From Neoceratodus forsteri (Eukaryota > Chordata > Ceratodontiformes > Ceratodontidae), in NCBI GenBank assembly GCA_016271365.2, contig CM057452.1, forward strand, positions 1,240,587,001 through 1,240,651,000: 64,000 nt of DNA. Reading direction: 5' to 3'. The position numbers were made by a program, and so were the translations under genes. Below, in pieces: positions 53,572 through 64,000 of the stretch; position 1 is the stretch's first letter, and each line of letters opens with the position of its first letter. Under the pieces are notes generated by a model. The model was not told the DNA's origin and did no database searches. It was given only the letters and a program-made list of their open reading frames with translations.

Positions 53572-56045
53572 GTTGCTCTCATAACAGTGCCCACCGCACC
53601 TGTGTTGCAATCTAATATTCTTTTAAATCTGGGATTGCCCAGCCTCCTCATTTCTCTTTTGCTAAATGAAGAGCACTCCTCACTCTTGACCTCTGATTCA
53701 CCCAGATGAATTTGTATATCCTTTTTTGTACATCTAAAAACCATAGCTTGGCCAGCTTAACTGGGGCACATTAAAATACATACAAGAATTGGGGCAGGAG
53801 ATTCATTATAACTGCTTGAGTATGGGCATATAAGGCTAGATGTAATGGTGACCATCATTTTATGTCCTCCTCTAGCTGTTTAATAAATGGTATATAATTA
53901 TCAATAAAAATAAATACTGGTTTGAGTTTTGCAGTGTTATACCGAGGTACTTTAAAGATGGGAGGGTCCATCTCATAGGGAACTGTTGTATTATTTGTTG
54001 TGACGGAGTAAAATGAAATGTAAGAATCTCTGTTTTATTTGCATTTAAAGTGTAACCCACTAGTGCAGAGAATTCTCACACCATGTCCATTAATCATGAG
54101 AGGGATGTGTTAGGGTCAGTCATATACATTAGAACATCATCTTCATAAAAAGCAATTTTGTGCTCTTGTCCACGAAGTACCACTCCATGGACTCCTGGAT
54201 CCTGCTGGGTCCATTGTGTCAATTGCTCTTTGTATAAGGCAAACAACAGGGGTGACCAATGGCACCCCTGTTGAGTGCAACAGCTCTGGACAAATCTGGG
54301 AGAGATGTTACCATTGGACCTCACAACGGCCTGAGGTTCAAAATACAATCTCCATATTGTCTCCACAAATGCTTCTGAAAAGCCAAACCCAGCAAGAACA
54401 CTATAAAAAATTCCCAGTCCACCTGATCAAAAGCCTTTTCGGCATCCATACTCATGATCATATGATTCTTATTCAGATGACCTATAATGTGTAGTGTGCA
54501 CATAACATTGTCTGCTGCCTGACACTCTGCTACAAATCCTGTGTAATCAACACTGACTAAGCTGGGTAAATGTTCCTCTAGTCCCCTAGCTAAGATGGCT
54601 GTTAGGAACTTATAGTCCTCATTGAGAACTGATATGTGATGGTAAGATGCACACAAAGTAAGGTCCTTACCAGGTTTGGGTATAACTGAAATAACCACCT
54701 GTCTCCATGTAGGGGGGACAACACTGCCCTCATCCATAACTTCCTGATGGGCCATCTAAAGTAATGGTACAATCTTATCATAAAATGTTTTATAACATTC
54801 GGAGTGAAAACTGTCCATGCCAGGGCACTTTCTGGTTTAACTATCACCTATCACTGATGTAATTTCTGCAGCTGAGACTGGATGACCAAGGACCTCATTT
54901 TGGGTGTTGTTCAGGTCAGGTGGGGTAGATTAAGGTGCTCCAAAAATGCCTGTATTTAGTCAACATGAGACTATGGTTTCTGGGCATGCAATGTTTTGTA
55001 GTATGACGTAAAAGCTTCTCATATGCCCTCCACCCAGTTAACTCTAACACCTGTAACAGGATGCAGGATTCTAGTTATTTGGACTCAAGCCCTTCTCACT
55101 CGAAGCCAACAAGCCAGCAACTTTAAAGCTCATGATTCACCCTCATAATATCTTTGTTTAAGGAATTTTAAATTCTGTTCAACTTTGTAATCCAATATAG
55201 TGTAGAGTTCCTTTTTAAGTTTTACTAACTCCTTCTTTCGAGTTCTATCAACGGTTTTTTGTTGTAGTTTCTCCAGTGTCTGAATATGTGCTTCTAAGTG
55301 TTTCTGCCATTCCTGTCTTTGTTTTTCCTTGCAGCCTGTATTGCTATAAGTTTCTTCATAAAATTACTGGTTCCACCGTGCTTCATTTACAGGAATCCTT
55401 TCGAATGCCATTACAGCGACAGCACAATGCAGACAGTCGGCATTGTGCCATCCAGGAACACAAGTGTCTTTTTGAGGGGAGTGATGCCCCCACATCACCT
55501 GCACTAAAGATTACCAGCTCTGAGTCAGAGTTGTTTCAGGGAGGTGGCAAACTCCCTGGAGACAGCTGCATCAGTAAGACAGCAGATCAGTACAGCGAAT
55601 GGCCAATTCTGTCACTGTACTGGACGTTCCTGTCTTTCAGTTGCTGTAGCAATGATATACCTTTATGGTGTCCAACAATGTCCCCCAACCTATGCCCAGA
55701 CCAGAATTGTCCTGCACCACCTGCATTATTGCTTGTGGGATCTGATCCTGAACCTCTTTGTCATGTAGTAGGGAAGATTCAGTTTCCAGAATGTGCATCT
55801 CCGAGCTGCTCGGAGGTTAATTTCAATCATGAGGGGAGTACGATTTGAAATGCCTAAAGTTCCCAGTGTACACCGGGACAATTGATTAGTAAAATCCTGT
55901 GTAAGGAGAAAAAAATCCAATCTTGAATGCATTCTATGGATAGCGGAATAATGGGTATACCCCGGTGTAAACCCCTCCAAATGCCACCAAGCATCCTGGA
56001 GACCCAGTTTCCCCAGCAAACATTTTACCTGTTTAGCTACCAGAA
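53571..56045 (-). pseudogene. L1-type LINE ORF2, endonuclease to thumb (outer element, proximal half)
   Basis: Read on the minus strand: endonuclease end with S-R-L-D-F-F-L-L near 55915-55935; a linker with L-E-K-L-Q-Q-K near 55240-55262; RT with I-P-K-P-G-K-D near 54665-54685, S-M-D-A-E-K-A-F-D-Q-V-D-W near 54415-54450, C-H-W-S-P-L-L-F near 54250-54275. The active site reads Y-E-D-D at 54136-54147, where Y-A-D-D is normal. Later blocks are L-K-Y-L-G-I-T-L near 53940-53960 and F-I-W-V near 53700. A section near 55300-55700 matches poorly and may be an insertion. This is the conventional L1 type, distinct from the Tx1 copies. Confidence 0.75.
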
Positions 56046-56935
56046 TAGGTTATGTAGTCAATAATTTGGAGGATCATACATGCCTGCAGAGAGCATTGTA
56101 TGACCTGGAAAAGTGGGCTTTGGAAAAGCAATTAACTTTTAATAATGCCAAATGTTGTGTTATGCATTTTGGAAGGCACAATGGTGATTTGACATATACA
56201 TTTGGAGGAAATAACCTCAATGTAGTGGAGCAGCAAAGTGACCTTGGCATTATGATAACTAATGATTTTTCCTTTAAACTACATTGTAATGCAGTCATCA
56301 AAAAATCTAGCAGTATTCTGCACTGCATCAAAAAGCATATTACAAGTAGGAAAAGGGAGGGTTTCTTGCCCTTGTATACATCCTTGGTGAGGCTACACCT
56401 GGACTACTGTGCCCAGTTTTGGTCACCGTATGGAAAAACAGAAATAGCAGCACTTGAAAGAGTCCAGAGGAGGGCTACTCATAGATTAAGAGAAACACAT
56501 GGAAAAGACTACCACACTAGACTGAGTATTTTGGGCCTCTATTCCTTGGAATATAGACGCTTAAGGGGTGACAAGTGTTTGATATTTAAATCATTAATAG
56601 ATCCTGGTCTGTGGGAACTCCTGGGATTAAAATTTAGGGAATCAGTTTACACCACTAGGGCTCACCCCCTACAACTAATCGTAGATTGTCCAAGAACAGT
56701 AAAAAGGAAATCCTGGCTTACCTTAAGAATAACAAATATTTGGAATATACTTCCATCAGGGGTAGTCGCTAGTAAAAATATAGGTATCTTTAAGAATGGA
56801 CTAGATAGTTACCTTATTGAGCATAATATTTTGGGTTACCAAGTAAGTCCCTTTCAGGTGACCCTGGACATGATGAGCAAAAGGACTTCTGTCTATATAA
56901 AGCTCTGTTGTTACCTATGAAACCTATGAAACTAT
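56046..56935 (+). mobile_element. CR1-like LINE 3' fragment CR1-d
   Basis: An open frame of 284 codons (56066-56920) covers the RT thumb and C-terminal region: K-C-C-V-M-H-F-G, Q-S-D-L-G-I-M-I, H-L-D-Y-C-A-Q-F-W, L-E-R-V-Q-R-R-A-T and the final W-N-I-L-P-S-G-V-V block. The 3' end is a short direct repeat, ACCTATGAA twice, at about 56916-56933. The family differs from CR1-a, b and c. The lack of stops over 850 bp suggests it is young. It lacks the RT palm. Confidence 0.85.
56066..56920 (+). pseudogene. CR1-d ORF2 C-terminal part (uninterrupted)
   Basis: 284 residues without a stop, ending naturally at the TGA before the 3' tail. There is no endonuclease or RT active site, so the product, if made, could not retrotranspose. 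Confidence 0.8.
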
Positions 56936-56936
56936 T

Positions 56937-57530
56937 ATAATGCTCTACATCTTGGATTCAGTGAGGGAACTTCTGCTGGCTGCACCTAGTACAGAATGTA
57001 GTGGCCAGGCTGCTGATTGGATTACCCAGATTCTGTCATTTGACCGTGATACTGCGGGGTCTGCAGTAGCTGCTGGTCAGGTGGCATGTTCTCTTCAAGG
57101 TAGACTTGCTCACCTATAAGGGCCCTTTATGGACTGGGCCCTGGCTACCTTTCTCATCTCCTCACTCTTGTTATCTCAGCTCCCTCCCATTGTTCCTCCA
57201 CCCAGGGCCTCCTGGCAGTTCTGAGGACTGGACTGGACTGAAAAACTTGGGTCATCACTCATTCAAGGTGGCCAGCTTGGTCCTCTGGAATTCCCATCCA
57301 AGATCTTTGCGGGAGGCCACTATGGTGGAGGGGTTCAGACAGGGCCTAAAGACCCATCTTTTTAAATAAGCCTATCCATCTGACATATTTTAAACTGTGT
57401 CTGAACATTTTTAGTAAATTTTATAGAATATTTTGTGATTTAAACTGTGACCCTATTGATTGTTCTTTGTGCAGTGCCCAGAGTCCCAGGGACTGGACAT
57501 CTAAAAAAGTAAATTTTACTTACTTACTAA
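56937..57530 (+). mobile_element. L2-like LINE 3' end L2-E
   Basis: Frames near 56985-57370 read L-V-Q-N-V-V-A-R-L-L-I-G-L, W-H-V-L-F-K-V-D-L-L-T-Y-K, L-W-N-S-H-P and the last block G-F-R-Q-G-L-K-T-H-L-F-K. This is the standard C-terminus of L2-like ORF2. A 3' UTR with GTGCAGTGCCCAGAG and a TTACTTACT end follow. It directly follows the tail of CR1-d. Confidence 0.8.
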
Positions 57531-57539
57531 AATACATTG

Positions 57540-59150
57540 GAATACCAGATACACAAATTGAATATGAATGCCAAAACAGTACAATGAATAGTATTACAAA
57601 AAATAAGTGCAATACAGTACATGTAAGGAGCAAGTACAATTAAGAACAACTGTATAGTTAGAACAGTCTGTGGCATATCCATAACAGGAGGGGGATGAGA
57701 TTTGGCCCGGGATTGGGGAGAGGACTAGCATCCTGAGATTACCCAGCTGAGCAGGAACATTTGGCTTCAGCCAGCAGCCAGGCTTTAAGGTTAGTTTTAA
57801 AAGCAAGGTGAGAGTCAAGTGAGTGGAGGCAGGCACGGAGTTTGTTCCATAGTGTGGGAGCCATAAAGGGCAGGGCTTTACTATCCAGGCTAGTGGTAAT
57901 CCTAGGAACTTCTAAAGGTGGGACTGAGGATTCCCAGTGACACCTGGGAGGGACTTTGGGTTTGAGCAAGGATGAGCAAGATGACAGGTTGCCACTTCTC
58001 ATGGTTTTATCAGTGATGCAGGCAAGGGTGTAGTCCTGCTGTCCTTGTAAGGGGAGCCACCCTAGTGACTGGGATAATGTGCAGTGAAGTGTGATGTAGG
58101 GTGACATGAGCATGAACCTGCAGATACTGTTATAGACAGTGTTAAGTCTGAAGCGCAGGGAGGAGGAAACATTAGAGTAGATTCGGGCACAGTAATCTAA
58201 TAGGGGAGAAGATTGTGTTGGGCGATGGCAAGGTGTGCCTCAGGGGTAAGGTAGTGTTTGAGTCTAAAACTAGCTGTAGTTTCTGGTTGACCCATCACAG
58301 AGTGTTGTTGATATGCTCCAAGAAAGTTAGGGAGAGGTCTAGGGTGACACCAAGGTATTTAAAACAGGGAATGTTCTGCAAAGATGGGCCTTCATGTGTT
58401 AGTACTGAGAGGGAGGAATTAGTATTGGAGAATTTTGAAAGATTGGGTTTGGACCCCAGGAGCATGGCTTTAGTTTTTTTTCTCATTGACTAATAACCTG
58501 TTGGACAAGAACTATTTGTGGGCTGCCCTATAGTTTTGGGTAAGGGTGGTGGATAAATTAGCCAGGGATTTATTGCTGTGGTATAACACAAGATAATTGG
58601 CATACATTAGTGCCTTGCAAGTAAGGTTATCAGCAGGAAGGGAACTGATAAAAAGGGAAAACAGCAGAGGGATCAGGATGGAGCCCTCAGGAACTCCAGT
58701 GGCTACAGACATGACCGGGGACATGGCTGAACTGATGTTTACAGACTGGGATTGGCCCAAAAGATAGCTCTGGAACCACATTGATGTCTCGATCGAGCAA
58801 CCAAGGTGAAGTAGTTTAGTGTGGAGGAGGTTCTGGTCAACGAGTCTGAAGGCCTTTTTCAGGTCTATGAACATGGCACCAATGGAATTCCCTGTGTCCA
58901 TATTCCTGAGGACGTGATTAGTGAAGTGTGCCAGGGCTGATGTGGTACTGTGAGATTTCCAGAACCAGTGCTGGTGAGTGCAAAGCAGGTGGTATTTTTC
59001 CATTTATTCAGAGAGCTGGTGGTGGACAATTTTTTTCAGCAGTTTGCTTAGGTGGGGAGGATGGAGACAGGCCTGTATTTATCGGAGGACAGGGGGTCAC
59101 CAGCCTTAAACAATGAGGCAGCTTTTGCATTCTTTCAGGAGGAGGAAAAC
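57540..59150 (-). mobile_element. L2-like LINE L2-D, 5'-truncated
   Basis: Minus strand. RT at 59003-58512: S-T-T-S-A-L-A-H-F-T, A-M-F-I-D-L-K-K-A-F-R-L-V-D-Q, G-V-P-E-G-S-I-L-I-P. The active-site position near 58593 reads Y-A-N-Y instead of Y-A-D-D. Thumb at 58486-58295 (F-K-Y-L-G-V-T-L-D). C-terminus at 58113-57739 (L-G-W-L-P-L, R-A-C-L-H-S-L-D-S). A 3' UTR continues to about 57540. It differs from the other L2 copies here. Confidence 0.8.
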
Positions 59151-59590
59151 TTTAATAAACATAATAATTAGGTACAAATCTGCTTGCATTCCATTTAAAT
59201 TATTTATATTTCTCCTCCCCATAATTTATTACTAAGGAAATGTGTATGAATATATGATCTTTATCCCTTAGAGTTCGTTTTGAATTAATCTTATTCTATA
59301 GCCTAATTCCTACTTCAAGACAGAAACCTCTGTTGTGACATCACAGTCTGTTGCTATGGGAGTAACTGATGTCAAAAGCAGTGCATTATGACCTCAAGTA
59401 GGGAGAAAGCAACAGGAATAGAGGAATTGTTCTAGAGCAAATATCCTGTTTTCATGCAAATAAACTAAGTAATAAATAATAGGGAGGAGAAATATAGAAC
59501 TATTGTGAATTACAAGGTGAACTGTGTCTAAATATTATGTTTTTTTTAAGTTATCTTGAATGTGTCACCAGCTTTTTAACCACTATACTA
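59151..59590. other. Unassigned AT-rich spacer
   Basis: No motif, repeat or coding signal noticed between L2-D and MOD-3. Confidence 0.5.
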
Positions 59591-61135
59591 TACTTCCTCC
59601 CACAAATATATACCCATAGCTCTGGATGCAGAAGCACAGGCACTGCAGCTGCAAATACAAATCCAGTAAGGTAGCAAACTAGTGCTACTGCATTTGTGTT
59701 ATCTGGAAACAGTTGTATGTTGTTTGTCTTACCTGATGGTAATGGTGGATGCTTGTGTGGTCTTGTCCTTTTGCTGCTTGGAGGTGGGGAGCTAGGGTTG
59801 AAAACCCCTGACACCACACTTCCCTACTTTTATGGTGTTAAATTGAACCCTAACTTGTGCATTAACACAGTTTTTTTTGCAAGGAATTTCCTTTATTTTT
59901 GAGACAGTGGAAGCATATCCTCATTCATGCAGGTCCTGAAGAGACCTGTGTGAACAGATGCAGATGTACAGGTCCCTCAGGGCCGTGTGCTAAGGGAAGA
60001 GTGCATCTGCTAAGGGAAGTGTAGGGACCTGCAGGCTATGCACCCCTGTGTGGCAAAGGATTTCAAGAATATGTGGGGCTGTGTGACAGGCTGCAGTCAC
60101 AGATACAGAGGCACAAGACAAAGAGTGCATCTGTCAGCCAAAGTTCAGGGTCCTCTGGCACTCACTGATGCAGACGTGCAGGGCCCTGCACCAAGAGTTG
60201 ATTTCTGTTCACTATATAGTACTTGGGCCTATGTGTGTAACCCTGTACTACCCTTCTGAGCCTGGGGTGGTGGTGGTGCTACATGACAATGCCCCCAACT
60301 TTGGACCATCCTTGTGCTCACTGAGCTTGCTGAACTCAGCTTACCAGCACTGGACACTAAGTACTACTCACTGGGATAAAGGCTGCACTGTGCAGAACAT
60401 GTCTTAATTTATTGTTTATTTTTGGCCCCCTAATTTGCAACTTGTCTTTTTATGACTCTGTCTTATAACATGTGGCAGTTATAGAATAGTGTCCAAAATA
60501 TAATTTCTCATCACAAGTATGAAAAGGCATTCAGGATTTGAAAAATTACACATCACATTTGAGATGTAGTGTGAAAAAATGGCTATTTTGAAAGTTTGGA
60601 GTGAAACTATTGATAATTATCAAAGTTCTGGGCAAGCATGGGAAATGTTAAAGGTACTTTCATATTTTTTATTATTTTGACCCTGAATTTTGAACATAAT
60701 CTATTTAAGACCACATAGCATGAACCCGTTAGGTGAAAATTTTTAAATACCACCCAAAATGTAATTTAGCAGAGCAACTGCAAAATCACCTTTCAGACTG
60801 CATTTGAAAAATTGAATCTGCATTGCTCATAAGGTTTGACCCCAAAAGACAATGTTGAAAGTTTGGTGGAAAAGTATTGAAAAATAGCTAAATTATGTGT
60901 GCAGGCTGAAATATGTCAGTGTTCACTCAAAACATGATCATTTGCCCATATATTACATGTAATCTGAAACATAGTCTTCTCAAGGTTCCATCTCATGAAC
61001 CAGGTAGGTGAACATTTTCAAATCCCACCCAAAAGGTGATTTCATAGAGCAATTACAAAATCACCTTTCTTGGTGGATTTCAAAAATCTCATCAACCTTC
61101 TTCATGAGGTGTGGTCCCAAAAAGCCCATGCTGAA
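59591..61135 (+). mobile_element. Modular non-coding repeat MOD-3, partial
   Basis: Contains the header block with GGTTGAAAACCCCTGACACCA and GAACCCTAACTTGTGCATTA (59795-59870), the body with GGCCCTGCACC-type and GCATCTG phrases (59930-60190), and module-like AT-rich sequence with repeated TTTGAAAA and GTTTGG phrases to about 61130. No terminal hairpin was found; the Harbinger-like end at 61139 cuts in first. Confidence 0.5.
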
Positions 61136-61138
61136 CAT

Positions 61139-62764
61139 TTGGGCCCAGATATTCAAACTGTGCCAGAAAGTAACGCAATAGTAGGAGAAGGCTCAAGTCC
61201 ACTTCGCACATGCGCAATACGCGCGATATTCAAACACTGCGCAGGTCAAGATGCACCTGTGGCACACAACTAAATATCGCACCAACTACTCCATAGCGCA
61301 ACCAGGGATGTGCAGTGGCGCAGGTCAGATATGCAATAGCGCAACCAGGGATGCTCAGTGGAGCAGGGCAGCAGCTCAACAGCACAACCAGGGATGCTCA
61401 GGGACAGGATGCAGGGGCCCACTACCCATGGTAGGGATGGGCAGAGGAGCACACAGCAGAACAGACATCACCTCCCACACCCCATGCACTGCACAACCAG
61501 AGGAGAGCCAGAAGAACCACTGGCCCAGGGACACCAGCAACAAACCCACCGCTGGGGCATGGTGCCCCAGCACACCCCCTTGCAATCTGTGACCATCGTA
61601 CATGGATGCCCAGCCTCCCTGTGCCACACCATCCCACCAATGCAGAGCACACCCTGCTCCACGATCCCCATACACCCTGCCCAGGAGTAGCGCCCAACAG
61701 TGAAGGACACCCCATGCATGTCACCACCCCCACTGTGACAATGCAACCCTGTGCACCACAGAACCATGCAAGGCAGCCCCACCATGAGCACCCTTCAGTG
61801 GAGAGCAGCAGACAGCGATGCAATGACTGCATACACAGTTCCGCCATGCATTTTCTCCCCCGAGTTACAGCTAAGAGACTGACCATGCATCAGCACACGA
61901 GGTACCCAACACATGACAGGACATGCCCCGGACCCCACCACCAGTGGTACATTACCCTGCACACCCTCCCAAGGACACACCCCATCCCAGCACTGGCCAC
62001 AACAGCCAGCGCAGACACCCACAGTGGTGCATGGAAGCATGCACCACACAGGATGCAACACAGTGCATGGACAAACAACCAACCATACCCAAGTGCACAT
62101 AAACATGGGACACAGTAGCGGGTCAACCAAGCCCCCGGCGTGTGGCCACGGCAGCTGTGTACACATGGCCAGAACCCCTCCATGGCACAAGTGTGCCAGC
62201 AACCCTGTGCAGGCACCATGATGCTGTACACCACCAGCATGCGGCCAGAGCACAAGTGACAGACAGTGGAGCACATCCCCTGCAACAGACACAAGTGACA
62301 GCATTGAGGTGGGACAACAATAGTGGAGGCAACAGTGCCACCTGAGGCAGATGTGCACAACACCAGTAACAGGAGGCAACCCAGCATTGTGCTGGGGACA
62401 GTGGCTGTCCAGCATGGGCAGCCACCACTGACATGCCAGCGGACTGTGCTGGTCACAGACATGCAAAGGTGTCAGCTGCACAGACCATGGACGGTCTGAC
62501 AGGGGTGCCATGGACACAGTGTATGCACCATGTAGCACTGCACACAGTCATACAGTGCACAGGGAACAACACACAAACCACAGACAGTGACTGAGAGCTA
62601 TGCCCACACCAAAGTCGCCTCCCCTACGGACACACACACACACCCATGATAGCACCATCCCTGACGCCATGCACACCACTACAGCTGAGCACCTTTAGCC
62701 CACTGCAAATCAGAGACCACCACAGTAGGCATAACAAAACAAATGTATTTGAACAGTAATAAAA
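61139..62764 (+). mobile_element. Harbinger-like DNA element, left part
   Basis: It begins GGGCCCAGATATTCAAACTG, which matches the reverse-complemented right end of the MITE at 53213 (GGGGC...AGATATTCAGACTG). Next come three copies of CAACCAGGGATG at about 55-bp spacing (61295-61400). The rest to 62720 is strongly C/A-rich, with long open frames in several phases and no transposase motif. The right end is not in view because CR1-c interrupts it at 62774 and the window ends soon after. Confidence 0.5.
61290..61400 (+). repeat. Three GCGCAACCAGGGATG repeats
   Basis: Units near 61300, 61339 and 61385 share CACAACCAGGGATG or GCGCAACCAGGGATG and a following CTCAG. They are spaced about 40-50 bp apart. 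Confidence 0.75.
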
Positions 62765-62773
62765 CTATTTACA
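62765..62773. repeat. Left target duplication of CR1-c
   Basis: CTATTTACA, identical to 63988-63996. The repeats flank CR1-c exactly. Confidence 0.8.
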
Positions 62774-62789
62774 GGGAGGGGCTGTAGAC

Positions 62790-63251
62790 ATGGCTTACCT
62801 AGATTTTAGCAAGGCATTTGATATAGTCCCACACAAAAGATTAATACACAAGTTAGCCAGCCTTGGAGTGGGTCCCAGGGAGGTAGCCTGGATAAAATAT
62901 TGGCTAGACAACAGGATGCAAAGGGTAGTAGTAAATGGAGTCCACAGTGAAGAAAGGAGGGTTACTAGCGGGGTACCGCAGGGTTCAGTACTGGGACCAG
63001 TCCTTTTTAATGTCTTTATAAGTGACATTGCAGAGGAACTGGAAGGAAAAGTATGTCTCTTTGCAGATGACACAAAGATCTGCAACAGGCTTGATACACC
63101 AGATGGAGTGGAAAGGATGAGAAGGGACTTGGCAAGGTTGGAGGATTGGTCAAATGTATGGCAGCTCAGATTCAGTGCAAAGAAGTGCAAGGTAATGCAC
63201 CTGGGAAACAAAAACCCAGGGCAAGAGTACACAATGGGGGTGAGATACTGA
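62790..63251 (+). pseudogene. CR1-c reverse transcriptase palm
   Basis: An open frame of 153 codons includes both catalytic Asp positions (F-D in the S-K-A-F-D block and F-A-D-D). A frameshift near 63240 moves the reading to the frame that carries the C-terminus. Confidence 0.85.
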
Positions 63252-63880
63252 TAACAGTAAAAATGGAAAGGGACCTGGGGATAATTATATCAGATGACCT
63301 AAAGGTGGGCAAGCAATGTGAGAAGGCAGTAAGGAAGGCTTGGAGGATACTGGGATGCATAGGGAGAGGCATCAATAGTAGAAAACAGGAAGTTGTTATC
63401 CCTCTGTACAGCCAGTTAGTGAGACCCCATCTGGAGTACTGTGTGCAGTTCTGGAGACCCCATCTCCACAAAGACATAGACAGAGTGGAGGCTGTCCAGA
63501 GGAGGGCAACCAAAATGGTGCAGGGTCTGCACCAGAAGACATACGAAGAAAGTCTAAAGGAGCTTAATATGTATACCCTTGAGGAAAGGAGGGAGAGAGG
63601 GGACATGATAGAAACTTTCAAGTACCTCAAGGGAATCAACAAAGTCCAAGAGGGTGGCATCTTTCAGAAAAAGAGATGTGCAAGAACAAGGGGGCACAAT
63701 TTGAAGATAGAGGGGGGTGGCTCAGAGGTAATGTGAGGAAGTATTTTTTCACAGAGAGGGTTGTGGATGCTTGGAACAGCCTCCCTGAGGTTGTCGTGGA
63801 ATCAAGAACAGTGGTGAAATTCAAGAATGCATGGGACAGACATAAGGCAGTCCTAGTGGGGGGTAGGAGGAAGTAAGCTG
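63146..63880 (+). pseudogene. CR1-c ORF2 C-terminal region
   Basis: Open to 63736 (E-R-D-L-G-I-I-I, L-V-R-P-H-L-E-Y-C, Y-L-K-G-I-N-K-V), then shifted to the frame at 63676-63876 carrying Y-F-F-T-E-R-V-V-D-A-W-N-S-L-P-E. This is the normal end of CR1 ORF2, with one frameshift. Confidence 0.85.
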
Positions 63881-63987
63881 TTGGTTAATTAGGATCTGCA
63901 GCTTATCTGTTAGGTAGGAAAATGGGCAGACTAGGTGGGCCAAGCGGTCCTTATCTGCAGTCAAATTCTATGTTTCTATGTTTACAG

Positions 63988-63996
63988 CTATTTACA
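63988..63996. repeat. Right target duplication of CR1-c
   Basis: CTATTTACA, identical to 62765-62773. Confidence 0.8.
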
Positions 63997-64000
63997 ATAA

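Larger units (their letters stand above)
62774..63987 (+). mobile_element. CR1 LINE fragment CR1-c
   Basis: A 5'-truncated CR1 of about 1.2 kb flanked by 9-bp direct repeats. It runs from the RT palm (Y-L-D-F-S-K-A-F-D-I-V-P-H) through G-V-P-Q-G-S-V-L-G-P and F-A-D-D (63060-63071) to the C-terminal blocks H-L-E-Y-C-V-Q-F-W and R-R-A-T-K-M-V. It ends with an ATTCTATGTTTCTATG tail. It is closely related to CR1-b, and few lesions make it one of the younger insertions. A bona fide target duplication is unusual for CR1. Confidence 0.9.

Noticed and set aside
55276..55848. 190-codon plus-strand frame
   Set aside because: It is antisense to the L1 endonuclease-RT linker region and has no motif of its own.
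61606..62538. Overlapping open frames of 100-247 codons on both strands
   Set aside because: They come from the C/A-rich composition that depletes stop codons in several phases at once. No domain, no start context and no frame preference are visible.

Overview
This window looks like intergenic, repeat-packed DNA of a large-genome vertebrate. I see no host gene, tRNA gene, rRNA gene or CRISPR array. Almost everything recognisable is a transposable element: a Ty3/gypsy LTR element, non-LTR elements of four kinds (L2-like, CR1, L1 and Tx1-like L1), a tRNA-headed SINE, Harbinger-like DNA-element ends, and a long modular non-coding repeat. Several LINE clades together with very long non-coding repeats suggest an amphibian (perhaps a caecilian) or a similar giant-genome vertebrate. 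The species cannot be fixed from the sequence alone.

Layout. 1-2464: 3' part of a gypsy element with its 3' LTR. 3.5-8.0 kb: plus-strand L2-like LINE (L2-A). 8.0-9.2 kb: Tx1-like fragment (Tx1-C). 9.6-12.6 kb: minus-strand L2-like LINE (L2-B). 12.6-20.6 kb: mostly unassigned DNA with one intact SINE at 17.3-17.8 kb. 20.6-24.4, 25.1-27.4 and 59.6-61.1 kb: copies of a modular non-coding repeat (MOD-1, MOD-2, MOD-3). MOD-1 and MOD-2 end in a covarying hairpin. 28.8-56.05 kb: one nested stack of insertions. 56.05-59.2 kb: CR1 and two L2-like fragments. 61.1-64.0 kb: the start of a Harbinger-like element interrupted by a CR1 with a clear 9-bp target duplication.

The stack, outside in. A minus-strand L1 (28.8-30.14 and 53.57-56.05 kb) is split by SINE-A. 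SINE-A is split by a Tx1-like LINE, Tx1-A (30338-53366). Tx1-A is itself split by a minus-strand L2 (L2-C, 30.9-38.9 kb, which holds a CR1 and another L2 tail), by a hairpin-rich insert (39.75-40.27 kb), by a CR1 (41.5-42.5 kb), by SINE-B, and by a Harbinger-like MITE (52.0-53.2 kb). SINE-B is split by a second, nearly complete Tx1-like LINE, Tx1-B (45119-51140).

Headline. Tx1-A and Tx1-B entered two different SINE copies at the same internal site and in the same orientation, each leaving a target duplication of about 15-16 bp that starts AAATTCCC. This suggests a site-specific Tx1-clade LINE whose landing pad is a conserved SINE body. Tx1-B also carries a diverged second copy of its own 3' end plus target sequence inside its 3' UTR. 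A second system worth study is the modular repeat family. Its copies share header modules, roughly 195-bp units and a tail hairpin with compensatory changes, but at one equivalent position they carry completely different short-motif arrays.
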